From Spirogloea muscicola (lineage: Eukaryota > Streptophyta > Zygnematophyceae > Spirogloeales > Spirogloeaceae), in assembly GCA_009602725.1 (NCBI GenBank), contig WELB01000062.1:215143-250201 (forward strand): a stretch of DNA of 35,059 bases, in the 5' to 3' direction. The notes under the pieces are model-generated. The model was given only the letters and a program-made list of their open reading frames with translations, had not been told where the DNA came from and did no database searches. The position numbers and the translations under genes were made by a program. Within the stretch, counting starts at the first letter, position 1. The number at the start of each line of letters is the position of its first letter. Shown piece after piece: positions 10,801 through 21,345 of the stretch.

Positions 10801-13800
10801 TCGCAGGCAAAGGCATCAAGGAGAGCTCTTAGGACAGGCTCCCCAGCTGGATTGCTCATTACAGGGCAGGAAAGAAGCTGCACCAGCAGGAAAGTCTCAG
10901 GTCACGGCAGTAAAGGAGGATTCCCTCCTACTTTAACCATATGTAACTTCGTCTGTAGTGTTATTCAGAGATTTCTTGCTTGCTTTACAACAAGTTGGGC
11001 ATCAGACAACCGACAGATTGAGTAGCTACAGTGGCCCGCCATAGTATGTCAAGTTGCTCAGTCACCTCCATCAAAGCATATACTGCACACAGAATTTAGG
11101 CAGGTGCAACCTTCGAGAGGCATCGGAAGATTGTAGCAATGACTTCTTCTGCGGTTGCTGTTGGAGAAGGGTGTAGCCTACATGCAGCATATGTGCTCGC
11201 CTCCACACAAGCATGTTGCCAGTGATGACCACAAGAGTCCTCATGTGAAGCTGTCACTGAAAGTACATGACGCCCACATTGCAATTGTCAGAGTGTAACT
11301 TTTCCATACTGCTTGATAATTTGACTTTTCAAGGAATCTGAGTGCATGGATGGCTTTCCTGCTCAGGAGCTACTTCATATTGGTCTCTGCGCTTCCTGGA
11401 GGGAAGCTTAGGGGAGTTTCTTCCCTCCAGCATCTGCTTGACTTTTAGTCAGGCAACCAGATACAACGCACCAGTCTGCAAAGTGGAGGCTGCGCAATTG
11501 AGGTGGTGCCTTAGACTTGGCAATATATGCTGAAGCTGAAGTAGAGTCTGGGAGCACGTCCGGGGGTCAGCGTCCATGGGTGGAGTGGGCCTGCTCTTTG
11601 ACAAAGATTGCACAGAGGAACTGACCAGCCACCTTCGAATGCCAGGACAGTCATTGAGCTTCTTGTCGAGTTCCTTCAACAGACACAGGTATACTGGAAG
11701 CTGCATGTATGCGATGCAAGGTGTGACTCAGTCTGCTAGGCACCCTTGCATCTCCTTCTGATGACGGCAACAACAATAACAAGAGCTTGTTTGGAGGAAT
11801 AGCAGCAGACATATGTGAAAATGCAGCAGCAGTAATCAATGTCGAATGGATGAATGTCAATGGAATGTCAATTGAAGAAGGCTCTATCAGAGGGGCTAGA
11901 GGTGCAGAAAGGCTATCCCATTTGGACTGGACACAGTTGAGCAAACAGCACTCTTAAAGGAGACGAGTATGAAACTGTGGGTAGGCATGCAGCTTACTTG
12001 AGCATGGGGGTCAGGACAACAGTACACAGGGGACGCCTTTTTCTGCCAAAGACATGCACAAAAGATTGCTTATTATACCTTCAGGCACTCAGATCTTGGC
12101 ATGTATTGCCCTATTGATGTCATCAATATTAGCAGTCGCTTACAACAAAGCAGAAACCAAAGAAATGGACAACCTTACATTTCGTGCTGATAACATCGAT
12201 ATGGCCGAAAGGCTCAGAGGCCGCCACTTGCCACTCTGTAAGTTAGTCTGGCCTTCTGTTTCAGTGTTGCACAATTCAGAAGCCAAGTGCTCATGCTCGT
12301 GTGCAGCAGAGTCTTCCATACTGTCCATTCTTGCAGCCTCCTTCAAACTTCTAGCAGTGTCCTCCACTGTTGCTCCTTGGCCTTGGATTGCCTCTCCACC
12401 TCCTGTTCGATCTGTGCCACTTGCCTCAAGTCTGCTGCTTTGTTTCTGGCTCTCATTGCTCTTGACAGCACTGCTGGTGCTATGGTCATCACTTTCTTTT
12501 TTAGTTGCTCTTTTTCTGGCTTTAGTCTGCCTAGGCCTACACTCAGGGACTTGCCTCTTGTTCCAAAGGGAATTGATGATTTCTCCATCAGAGTTGCTGA
12601 CAGTGGAATTGAGTTGCGGGAGGACGATAGGAGAGCTATGTTTCATGCACTCCTTGAGCAGATGCTCCATGGACCTGACAGCAGTAGACCTGGATCAGTA
12701 CAAGGTTTTCCTCTTGTGCAGTCGTGTCACACGAACTTGCGTTGATAATTGCTATACTAGCTGTACAATCGAGATGGAAGTGTAAGCTGAGTCGTGGAGT
12801 ATGGGAACTTACACAAGATTCCTGATGCGCTTAAACAGCTTCACAGAAATATCTGTGTCAACAGCTTGACTGCTTCTTCCAGAAGAGGACTTCAGCTGCG
12901 ACGCAAATGCGTTTATAATTTCTCTTAACCAATTAATAGCATAGTACAAGGCTAGACAAATAAGCTCCTGCTCTTTTTCCCCCAAAGACCTCCACCCCCT
13001 TCCAGTCAGCAGCTGGGCAAGAGGAGAGCATGTTTTCTGTTAGGCTGAGGCCTGAGTAAGCGAGCCATCCATGACATGCACATAATCATTTGCGTATGCT
13101 TGTCATGGGCAGGCCGAAGTCAAGCCTTTCAAGCTGCCCAAAATCTTTCGGAATCTTGCCTGGCTATGGGGAAGTTGTAGTGGGCAGCCAAGGAGGGCGT
13201 CCACATTCTCGAGGGATCCTTTGTTTGTGGCAGCTTCAAGCACTGTGAAGAGGTGGGTTTGAGCGGGCATAGTGTTAAGAACATGGGTCTGGCCCTCTCT
13301 CACTAGACTCAAAATTCTGACTGTGACCGATGTATGTTCATGATCCAGGTTCATAACATGTTCCCCTGCAGTCACAGATGCCATAGAAGAAGCGAGTCAG
13401 CTACCTGCTGTCTGCTTAGCAAGTTAGTCATAGTTGCTGGAGACCGGTGAATGCTTCATGAGCACTTTGCAAGGTGCACAAGAGGAGACGGAATAACCTG
13501 CAATGTTGCATGCCTCATTGACCACTTCCGTAAGCTGATCATCAACTATGTTGCCAAGAAAGGCTCCCTCAAAGTCCAGTATATTCTTCTGGATCCTGGA
13601 CAACCGGCAGCTGCAGTGAGCTGCAGCCTTTACTACTTCTGTACGCACCAGCAATTTGACTTCTAAGCATAGCACAGATCACCGTCTGCATATTGCATCG
13701 TACATTGATCATCTGGTACTTGCCATCTGATCAGGCCTGCATCACACTCGCCACCAGCCACAACCCTTGCAAGCCCATCAAAGAGGAAGATCTGCACTGG

Positions 13801-16800
13801 CGCAGAAAGAGAGAGCGATGCTGCGAGGATCTGCTGGAGCTGCGTAGCCTCAGATCGTGGCTCAGACACCTGAACATACACCAAAACACTATCACAATGA
13901 GGACATCTACGTCGTATGTCCTGTCCGCACTTGTCTGTTCCCGAGTCTCGCTACACAAATTAGTCTAGGACCAATGCACGCATTTGGTGTCATGCTGCTG
14001 ATACATTTGCAAGCTCGGAGACTGCACTAGTACTTGCGTCCCTATAAATGCTTACAAAGCAAGCACACAAAGGGGTATGATTAAAGCTTGGAACTGACTC
14101 CTGAATCTCCTGTCTCCTCCACATTCAACCTAGAGCCGTCTGCTCCACATTGACAGAGCAGTTTAAGTGCACCTAGTATGCTCAGTTTCTGATATTTGCA
14201 GTTGACACTGACACTCTGCTTGCTGATCAACATCATCACATCGTCCATGACTACCCCCCCCTTCTTGTTGCTGCTGTACTTCTTGTCAGCTACAGCTAGG
14301 GTGCAGAAAAGGTCATACACCTGACATCAACAGCTTTCTTTGTCATGAGCCGCTCTATCAAGCTGTCAAGAATGCGAAGCTGCGGGGTGGGCTAAGGGAT
14401 AGAGAAGGATTGGGCGGCTAGCTTTATGCTTGCAAACAGATGAAGCTGATCTATTGCTTGCAGATACTGGTGTAAGGTTGGTTTGACATGCTATAGCTTA
14501 TCATGTAGTTGTCTACTGCTAACAAACATCTTCAGCTTTTACCTTCTCGAGTTGCTTGCAGTTGTAGCTATCCAGGTAGTCTAAAATGCCATTAATGAAT
14601 GGAGCAAATGGGAGGAGTTCCTGAGGGCACTTCCTTGCTAGCATTGACAGAACTTCCAAGGCACCTTCAACTTGGCCTTGTGAATTGGAACCCGTGTGAG
14701 CGATGAGAGATCCCAGTACCTGAGAGGAGAAGCAACACTCGGGGTGAACATGCTTCTTCACCCAATTAGAATCGTTGCAGCATACTTTGCAGCCCAGTAA
14801 CTAGCTTGGTTCTGTGCCAGTCCTTTTCTTGCAGATCATCTCTGATTTGCAAAGGCTTGGTGAAAATACCTCCTGCCTTTCATACGTTCCATTATACGTA
14901 ATGTAGCATGTGAAGTAAGCTGCACAACCAAAGACAATGAGAGTATCCTCTTTGGCTCCCAAGAACATTTCGCATACATCGAGGAGAGCTTGCAAGTACG
15001 ACGATAAAACAGCTTCATTGCCATCAAGACTTTGAGCTAGGAGCTCCTCAGTCAGTTGTCCTGTCAAGACCCAATTCTTCATAACACTTTCCAGAGTTGT
15101 CCGCTTGCCAGGGCTTGCATGCACAACCATAATCAGCAACAGAATATCCAGTGGTGAAAGCTTCTCATTGTCCCCTATCTCCTTTATCTCCTTCAAAAAG
15201 AGGCTGCATAAGACCTAAGCCATCATACCAGGGAACTCAAAGTCAATGCGTACTTGTGGTTTGACACTACTGGACTAGTGCGGTTGTGAAGGATTTCATG
15301 GCGGAAAGCTTTGAAGGATGTCTAGAGGCTGCAAGAAAATACCTGGTGCAGGTTCATTTGACTGCCGAGAATCTGTATCACATAGTGTTCCACGTCCCTG
15401 CTGACTGCTGCTTCTTTCTGTTTGCCACTTCTGCGTGACTTGTGAGGCCAGCTCTGAAATAGTCTGCCAAGGATTGTCCTCAATTGGTGCACAATTTGCT
15501 GATGTTTGCAAGAGCTTGCACATTGCAGTAGAAACTGAGTAACCTTTGGAACGGATCCTATGCTTGCTGACCTCAAGGAAGTCATGGCCACTGCAACAGC
15601 CTGAAAAGGACAGGGCTTATGGCTGAAAAACAGTGAGATGAGGTTAAAGGCTAGTGAACAACTTAGTGTTATATTTCCACTGGGCTTTAGTGCATGACTT
15701 TGCTTTGAGAAGCATGAGTTCCTTGAGAGGAGAGGGTAGACGTGATCACCTGCTCAAGGAGTTCCTCACCCAGGTCAAACTTTGAGAAGGCCTCGATTAC
15801 ACTGACTGTTAAATCTAGGTCGTTGTGAAGCATCTGCTCAAGTGTCAGGAGGACTGTGGTCTGATCTGCATCAGCAGCAATTTCTGGCAAGACCGCAATT
15901 ATCTCCTTCTGTAAGCACCACACAGCCAAGAGTTATCCACTCTGCAGGTGGCATACTGCTTGCGGAAGGTGTAAGCCTGTGACCATATTGACGTGTAGAA
16001 TTGTGCTGCTTCGAGATGCATCCAATAATGAGGAGTATGATTGCTGGAAAAGTGAAACACAATTGACAAGGCACTCTGTTCTGATAAATCAGGACATATG
16101 TAGTACGACTAGCATGGTGCAAAGCTGCACAAGTGATAAGTACACGGTAAGTGACTTGTTTAATCTGATGTTCAGATATCAATACATGGCACTATGAAGG
16201 CAAAGCAAAGGCATACCTTGAGCGTCACATGACAGAGGGGTAGAATCTCAAGTAGCTTCTGCGTGACAGTTGAGCTGTTGTTCAAGTGTTCCAGCCATAA
16301 GAACTGGCTAACAATAAGCACAGGCAGATTCGTTCGAGAGGTAGCGTGTTGCAGAGAGTCATCATTAGTTTCCTCAAGATACTCAGGGAGTTTCTCCAGA
16401 AGTGCGTTTGAAACCTCAACTTGGATGGAGGGGACGTGCAATAGGATTGCTGCAGTGCTCTCATCAGTGGTCCGTTCAGCGATCAAGGAGAAGACACCTG
16501 TGATAGGAGCCAGCAACCTGTTGCAGGGTCGTATGGATGAGACAGCTTGTGTGCGATGGCTACCAGATATGCAAAGTGTTACCAGCTTTGAGTCCTTAGG
16601 GACAAATACGGATAAGGAAATCAGCAAGCTCATCTGCTGGTCGTCCCCTGTCAGTGTACCTATCCTATAAAACTCTGTCAATTTTGTCTCAGGCCAACCT
16701 GTGCATACCACCTCGAGAATTAACAAATTCAGTAGCATTTCCACTGCTAGCTAGTCATCCTTTGCAGGTGAAGCTGCAGGTTGCACCTGCGGAGTGACGA

Positions 16801-17013
16801 TTCGTCTGCCAATTGTGTATACAGGCCGCGTACAAATGGCTCTCTCAAATCCTCATCTTGCAGTTGCTGCTCCAATTGACGCCCGACCGCCAAGGGGTCC
16901 TTTGCCAGAAAGCCACCATCTCCTCCCCTTTGCAAGCCTGCCGCAGCTAGCTGAGCGTGGAAGATGTCCTCATCGTCATGCCGTCCACTTCCACGCCTCT
17001 CTGACGGCCGCAT
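7857..17013 (-). CDS. FANCD2: Fanconi anaemia group D2 protein homologue (FANCD2)
   Basis: Exons (high to low): 17013-16787, 16497-16217, 15908-15750, 15600-about 15343, 15321-15254, 15203-14870, 14719-14543, 14379-14319, 14289-14099, 13869-13724, 13595-13498, 13365-13160, 13012-12813, 12674-12179, 12042-11998, 11700-11472, 11256-11111, 10877-10685, 10510-10260, 10153-10058, 9892-9797, 9381-9247, 8995-8935, 8767-8712, 8484-8428, 8197-8077, 7957-7857. Phases agree from 15203 to the stop. Length is about 1,490 aa (human 1,451). Family landmarks are LLEKLPEYLEE, EIIAVLPEIAADA, GILDYLD, NVDALLGCPL, YAINWLREIINAF, VGYFVNTFLK, ERLLFRVKAM and GNLKHKDLQG, then a short acidic C-terminus. FANCD2 with FANCI is the clamp loaded at DNA interstrand crosslinks. 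The residue matching human Lys561 is Asn (codon 14591-14593). Introns 13596-13723 and 13013-13159 are GC-AG. The joins 16787/16497 and 15343/15321 are unresolved; one small exon may be missing. Confidence 0.92.
13013..13159 (-). other. GC-AG intron in FANCD2
   Basis: On the minus strand the exon ends AGCCAG, then GCAAGA; the acceptor is TTGCCCAG. The phase-0 join gives LPHSQ-LLTGRGW before the conserved AINWLREI block. Confidence 0.75.
13596..13723 (-). other. GC-AG intron in FANCD2 with consensus GCAAGT donor
   Basis: On the minus strand the exon ends AGATG, then GCAAGT; the acceptor is TTGTCCAG. The phase-2 join gives LIRW-IQKNILDFEGAF, matching the EWV...DFQDAF block of the family. Confidence 0.8.
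15322..15342 (-). other. Possible 21-nt intron in FANCD2
   Basis: Between reading MNLHQ and TSFKAFRHE the minus strand has 21 nt that begin GTATTTTC, end CTCTAG and contain an in-frame stop. Removing exactly these bases joins two conserved blocks in phase 0. A longer intron from an upstream GT (for example before GTGATA) ending at the same TAG is the ordinary alternative. Confidence 0.35.
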
Positions 17014-17330
17014 AAAGGCATGCTTCACGTCTGAGCCCACCCCAGGGGTCCCTAGATCGCCTTTGTGGAAGTCACCGCTGGGATCCAGGAGGTTCAGGCG
17101 CCACCTGCGATGGCTCGAGACCAGTCATGCCCTGCGAGGCCCCGTGTACCGGCTTCGCGCCCGTATGCTTCGCATCATGGCGTGGCGCGGCCCGCACAGG
17201 GCACCACCGCAGCTCGCGGCGGTGGCGGCGGCGGCGGCGCGGCCTGGGGAGTAGGCGGCGTGAGGCCCGTTAAGAATCCACGGACTAGGCGGATCCTCAG
17301 GAGCTTGTACGTAACTTGATGGGCGAATGT
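17014..17330 (-). promoter_or_regulatory. GC-rich 5' leader/promoter region of FANCD2
   Basis: The segment is GC-rich with GGC runs at about 17212-17245, like other gene starts here. It should contain the FANCD2 promoter and 5' UTR. An upstream non-coding first exon is possible because an acceptor-like CAG lies just before the ATG-containing exon. Confidence 0.4.
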
Positions 17331-17570
17331 GGTACGACGGGGATTTCGAATGTTTGGAACGCGGGCCTGCGCGGGACCTGGGGCAGCCGGGCCCGTTAGA
17401 CTGATGCTAACGGGCTACCGCAAATTTACGGAAAGAGGAGAGAAAGCGCGCGGAGCGCATGAAATAAAAGGGAGGCCATTTCAAGCCAATACAGTGTTCA
17501 GGCAGAGCCTAGTGCAAACTAAACAAGGCTACATAATACGGAGACCTAAATTGAGGTGCCTAAGGTGACA
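17331..17570. other. Intergenic / probable retroelement 3' flank
   Basis: No gene is recognised. It lies just past the stop of the minus-strand retroelement and may include its 3' UTR, although the GGGCTGGC module seen in other copies is absent. Confidence 0.35.
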
Positions 17571-18290
17571 TTAGTACCCACGGGTGAGCACAAACAAAGC
17601 CGACAAGCAAACTCGGGGAGCTGGAGCGCCGCCACGAAAGCCGGAGGCCTGACTTAGAGCGCGCCCTGCACGTTGATGAAGAGCCAATGCTTGCGAGCGC
17701 TGCAAACTAAGCAAGAGCCGCATTCTGTAATATGCAACTAAGACCTGAGGAATGCTGGAGTGGCCCAAGCTGCCCCCCCCCGACTTCGACGACGCGCATC
17801 AACCAGCCGGGCCAGATGCTGGATCACGGAGGACCAGTTTACGCCGTAGCCTCCGTAGATATCCATGGCACACGGATAGAAATGGTCCCCTCAGGGATGG
17901 TCGTGGTAGAGCCGCTCCTTCTTGCGCTCCGCGCTGGACGCGGCCCAGCCAGACACGTTTGATGTGGGTGCGCCAGCCTTGTATGCGTCAATCAGTACCA
18001 CCAGGAGCAGATGAGGCCCACCGCCCCGGGGGGTGGCGACCACGTCCAGACGCCGCACGTATGGCTTGCCGCGCCTTGAGGAGATTGGCATGATGCCGGA
18101 CACCCTCATCGCCCCCATGATACCCCGCCTCTTGCACAATTCCAAACATAGTAACTCTGAGTAAGTCGTGGGAGGCAATCCGCTCAACCCCCACAACACA
18201 CCTCAGCATGTGCGCAGCTAGAGCATACTGCCGATGACAAAAGGCTTGTCATCGGCAATATGGCCACACTCGCACTGGCGGATGCCAGCC
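17571..18290 (-). pseudogene. Broken zinc finger, endonuclease and tail of the retroelement
   Basis: CECG at 18263-18274, then LRC and ERIASHDLLR at about 18200-18150 give the CxC/H-C finger and following helix. The endonuclease-like block RRLDVVATPRGGGPHLLL (about 18060-18010) parallels RRVDLVATPPAGGPRLLLDV in the copy at 26031-26775. The blocks are in different frames and a stop lies in the finger, next to a 12-bp perfect hairpin at 18229-18257. The tail LQRSQALALHQRAGRALSQ closes the ORF. Confidence 0.75.
18229..18257. repeat. Perfect 12-bp inverted repeat in the zinc-finger region
   Basis: TGCCGATGACAA at 18229-18240 pairs exactly with 18246-18257 around a 5-nt loop. It interrupts the zinc-finger coding segment, which in the sister copy runs straight from CECG to the His-Cys half. 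Confidence 0.85.
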
Positions 18291-18389
18291 AAGCAAGGGG
18301 GGGGAGGCCGAGGTGGTGATGGAGCGCTGTACGGAACAGGTTGTGTGAGAGCCGAAGGGACTCGCATATTGGCAGAGCATTTAGTCACT

Positions 18390-20003
18390 CAGATGCGCCC
18401 GGGGAGCTGATGGAAAGGATCCGGGTAAGGCCACGTCCATCGTCCTTGACCAGTTCCTGCAGTTCGGAGGCGGCCTGCACGTCCGCAGCGTGAGTGTAAT
18501 GGGCCTGCGCTTTCCTGTCGGAACAGCGTGCCCATGCCGCAAAATCTGCATGACCCCTCTGCAAGTGTTGGTAAAGAGCGCCAGAGGTCACGCAGTGCTG
18601 CGGTTAGAGAAAGCTGGAAGGGCAGGTTCCCTGTTGCAACACCCGCTATGGCGGGTGCTAAAACAGCCTGGCCCCTCTGGATGAAGCGACCGGAGATGGT
18701 GGAGGCCACTTGAGCCCAGCAACCCAGGTGAGCTGCTTGGGACAGGCGAGCCAGTGGACGGCACCCAAGACTGTCTTTGCTGGTAGGAAGGGTACACTGT
18801 AGGATGGCCGCTGGCGTGGCAGATAGACTGGGATGGTCCACCAGGCCGTGAAGAGCCTGTTGGAGTTTGGAGTCCACGGTAGAGTAGATGGCGTTTAGTG
18901 CAGAAGTGGAGGGCACAGTCCGCAACAGGTAAGTGGGACGCTGGGCCACACACGGAGTGAGGAAGGCCACCGCAAGCTGCGCGTCCTGTAAGGAGGGGAG
19001 GGCCGGGAGGATCTGGAGATGGTCCTCAAGGGTGGACTCCACAACTTGCTCCACATGCACAGCAGCCCCCAACGGGGCTCCAAGCACCACCATGCCGAGT
19101 GGTGGGGTTTGGCACCCAGCCGGCAGCGTGATGGAGGAGGGATGCCGGCTGCAGACCATGCTGAACACTTCTCTGGCCGGATGTTGAGGCCGAGGGTGTG
19201 AAGCTCGCGCTCGCTTACAGCACGTTTCCTCCAACATGCTGTAAGCGCTGGTGACTTCAGTTGGGGGTTCCACCAGGGTGGTGTCGTCTGCGTAGCTTGG
19301 CATTAGCACGGCAGGGTGGGCCTCCGCCGTATTACGCAGCGCACGTAGGTGTGCCAATGCAAAGAGGAATACGCCCAAAGGGTCTCCCTGCCGGGTGCCT
19401 GTGCTGGACTGCAAGACCACCTGTGACGTGCCCGCTCCCCAGAGCAGTCGGGAGGGAGCTCCGTAGGAGCACCGGAAGAAAGGGATGAGGAAAGGGCAAC
19501 TGCGTGCGCAGCTCCTCAGCGATGACCCCTCTGTCAACGCTGTTAAAGGCATTCTTCACATCCACTGATAGGGCCATCCAATCGGGGTTGCAGTCCAGGG
19601 GCAACACGGAGACCATGAACCACTGTCTCCGCGCCCGCAGACAGCCCTGCGCCAAACTGGTGGGGAGAGAAGTGGAGCTGCGCCGCCTCTCTGTTCTGCT
19701 GGAATAGGGTTTGTGAAACCAGTCGGGTAAGGACCTCGCCAATCGCAATTGGTCGGACGCCTCCGGTGGACTTGGAGAGAGTGAGCAGGGTGCTGCTGGT
19801 GAGTGCCGCCCGGGAATTGGGTGGGAGGAGGCCGCGCGCCACCGCTTGGCACACTTTGTGTTGCAGACTGAAATCAAACTCGTCGTCGAGCAGAGCTCTC
19901 GAAGGTGTTCAAAGAGCATGCCCGAGGGCCCTCCAGCCGCTGCTTTCCGGCTCTGCACCAGCGCCGTCCGAAGAGCTGCTGGGTTGAGGTCCACCATGCT
20001 CAA
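18390..20003 (-). pseudogene. Broken reverse transcriptase of the retroelement
   Basis: The order of motifs is correct but spread over different frames: a helical lead (AAGGPSGMLFEHLRELC, about 19950-19900), the fingers block STGGVRPIAIGE (about 19770-19730), motif A DVKNAFNSVDR (about 19565-19535), then STGTRQGDPLGVFLFALA and catalytic YADD at 19283-19294. At least two frameshifts separate these blocks. The thumb-like region runs to about 18390. The catalytic residues are preserved in the fragments, so decay is recent or by indels. Confidence 0.88.
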
Positions 20004-20279
20004 CCAGCTCTCACGTCACGCCATCGTCCGCCGCTTCCATGGGGAGCCGGTGGACTTTCATGCAACCGGGTCGCTAGCGCAGGTGTACCGTGCCGCATGC
20101 GCTCGGCCGTCTCGCTGCAGAGATCTATGGCCCGCGCGCTGCACCTGCGTGCAGGCAGAGCCCTCGCTGCTGCCTCTGGCTCCGGCCTGAAGAAAGCGGC
20201 TGCTGATATTAAAAGAGCGGCTGTGAAAGAAAAGCGGGCCTGGGGACCCGCTTCCAAGAACCCAGTCTCTCCGACCTGA
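19987..20279 (+). mobile_element. Retroelement tail fragment, plus strand
   Basis: It reads HAIVRRFHGEPVDFHATG, SLAQVYR, then SLQRSMARALHLRAGRALAA with small frameshifts and ends near SLSDLRLLSR. It is oriented head-to-head with the minus-strand reverse transcriptase copy, so it is a separate 5'-truncated insertion. Confidence 0.8.
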
Positions 20280-20318
20280 GGCTGCTTAGCAGGAGAAGAG
20301 CGCGCCCATAGAAAAGAG

Positions 20319-20337
20319 GGGCTGGCAAAGCCAGCCC
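20319..20337. repeat. Perfect 8-bp hairpin, core of the UTR module
   Basis: GGGCTGGC-AAA-GCCAGCCC, a perfect stem with a 3-nt loop. Related weaker stems occur in the other modules. Confidence 0.9.
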
Positions 20338-20348
20338 AAAAAAGAATG

Positions 20349-20407
20349 GTCCAAAGCCAAAGCAAGAATGCTTTGGCTTTGGACAATGTCCAAAGCCAAA
20401 GCAAGAG
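20349..20407. repeat. Perfect 16-bp hairpin plus an extra direct arm copy
   Basis: The arm 20349-20364 (GTCCAAAGCCAAAGCA) pairs exactly with 20369-20384 around AGAA. The same arm recurs at 20389-20404 as a third, direct copy. Confidence 0.9.
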
Positions 20408-20535
20408 GAGCCGGAGAAAGGACTACACTACAACATACTGCAGAACACAGAAACGATGCAGAGGAAAGCTCAGTACCCACGAGTGAGCAACATCAGGTCT
20501 GAGTAGCAGGGGTTACTGAGTGCTGCGGGAGGCCA

Positions 20536-20555
20536 AGCTCGGCTCGAGCCGAGCT
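20536..20555. repeat. Perfect 20-bp palindrome
   Basis: The sequence is AGCTCGGCTC followed directly by its reverse complement, without a spacer. It lies just after a retroelement tail/UTR junction. Confidence 0.85.
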
Positions 20556-21149
20556 GCTCAGTACTCATGGTTGAAGGCCCTCTCTTTGCCCTCTACTGGA
20601 AGAGTTTCTCTTCTTAATAAGTGTTTAGTGCTTCCTGGCCCATTTGGACCGTGGTCTTTCCTGACTGGACATTCTCAGCTATGTGGGCTTGCTTTTCACA
20701 GCCTCGCACACCTCAAAAGCGCTGGTATTTCTCCCCAGCCACTGCACCCTCTGGAAGAGGGTCGCACTTTGTTTATTCTTTCTTTGGGCTGGCCTTTTTC
20801 AGCCCCTATCCTCTATGGGCGAGCCCTTCTCTGGAAGAGCTGCTTCTCTCAAGAGCTCACCCAAAGAGGGCGAGGGCTGTGAAAAGCGAGCCCGAAAAGA
20901 GTGGACAAGCTTCGAAGGGGCCAAGAAGTGCTAAAACACACAACTAAGCAATCATTACGAAGGAAACTTAGCAATCCCTAGTGAAAGAGGCCAGCCTATT
21001 AGAAGGAAGAAACACCCTTCCAGTAGAGGGCGATGGCTGTGTGGCCAGCCAAGAAAAAGAATGAACAAAGTTCGAAGGGGCCCGAATTGCACTAAAGCAT
21101 ACTGCAACTCAAATCGCCACTAGTGCTCAATATCTAAACCTGTTGAGCA

Positions 21150-21345
21150 GCCGCAGGTCAGAGAAAACGGTGGGTAGCGGGTCCCCGAGTAGCGGGTCCC
21201 CCGTCTATAGCCAGAGGCAGCAGCCCAAGCGCGATCGGCGTGCAGATGCAATGCGTGTGCCATTGACCGCTGCAGCGATACTGACAGGCGCATGCGGTAC
21301 ACCTGGGCGAGAGAGCCTGAAGCGTGGTATGAGATAAGCCTGCTC
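21150..21345 (-). mobile_element. Retroelement tail fragment, minus strand
   Basis: It reads YHASGSLAQVYRMRLSVSLQ, then RSMAHALHLHADRAWAAASG. Past that point it contains a short internal duplication (GTRYSG, GTRY) and loses the usual ending. It is followed on the plus side by minus-oriented UTR modules to about 21500. Confidence 0.75.

Larger units (their letters stand above)
17571..20003 (-). mobile_element. 5'-truncated non-LTR retrotransposon, RT plus zinc finger and endonuclease
   Basis: Read from high to low coordinates it encodes reverse transcriptase fragments, a CxC...HxxxC zinc finger, a restriction-like-endonuclease-type segment and the family tail ending ALFVLTRGY at 17571. This order (RT, C-terminal zinc finger, endonuclease) is that of R2/Dualen-type elements; the exact clade is inference. 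Frame shifts and stops make it inactive. At about 19990 it abuts a tail copy in the opposite orientation, so its 5' end was probably cut by that insertion or by 5' truncation. Confidence 0.85.
20280..21149. repeat. Mosaic of retroelement 3'-UTR hairpin modules in both orientations
   Basis: Modules with GGGCTGGC...GCC-AGCCC and GGGCGAGCC or GGGAGAGCC boxes recur. Minus-oriented copies lie at about 20305-20350, 20865-20925 and 21020-21085, and a plus-oriented one at about 20780-20835. A short tail end (CAGGTCTGAGTAGCAGGGGT) sits at about 20493-20512. No protein gene is present. Confidence 0.7.

Noticed and set aside
12287-12745. Long plus-strand ORFs over 12054-12785
   Set aside because: They are antisense shadows of the large FANCD2 exon 12674-12179, whose minus-strand frame has correct phase and family context.
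7857-17013. Assignment of the large minus-strand gene as FANCI
   Set aside because: The blocks EKLPEYL, LPEI, GILDYLD, NWLREI, LFRVKAM and GNLK-DLQG match FANCD2, not its paralogue FANCI.
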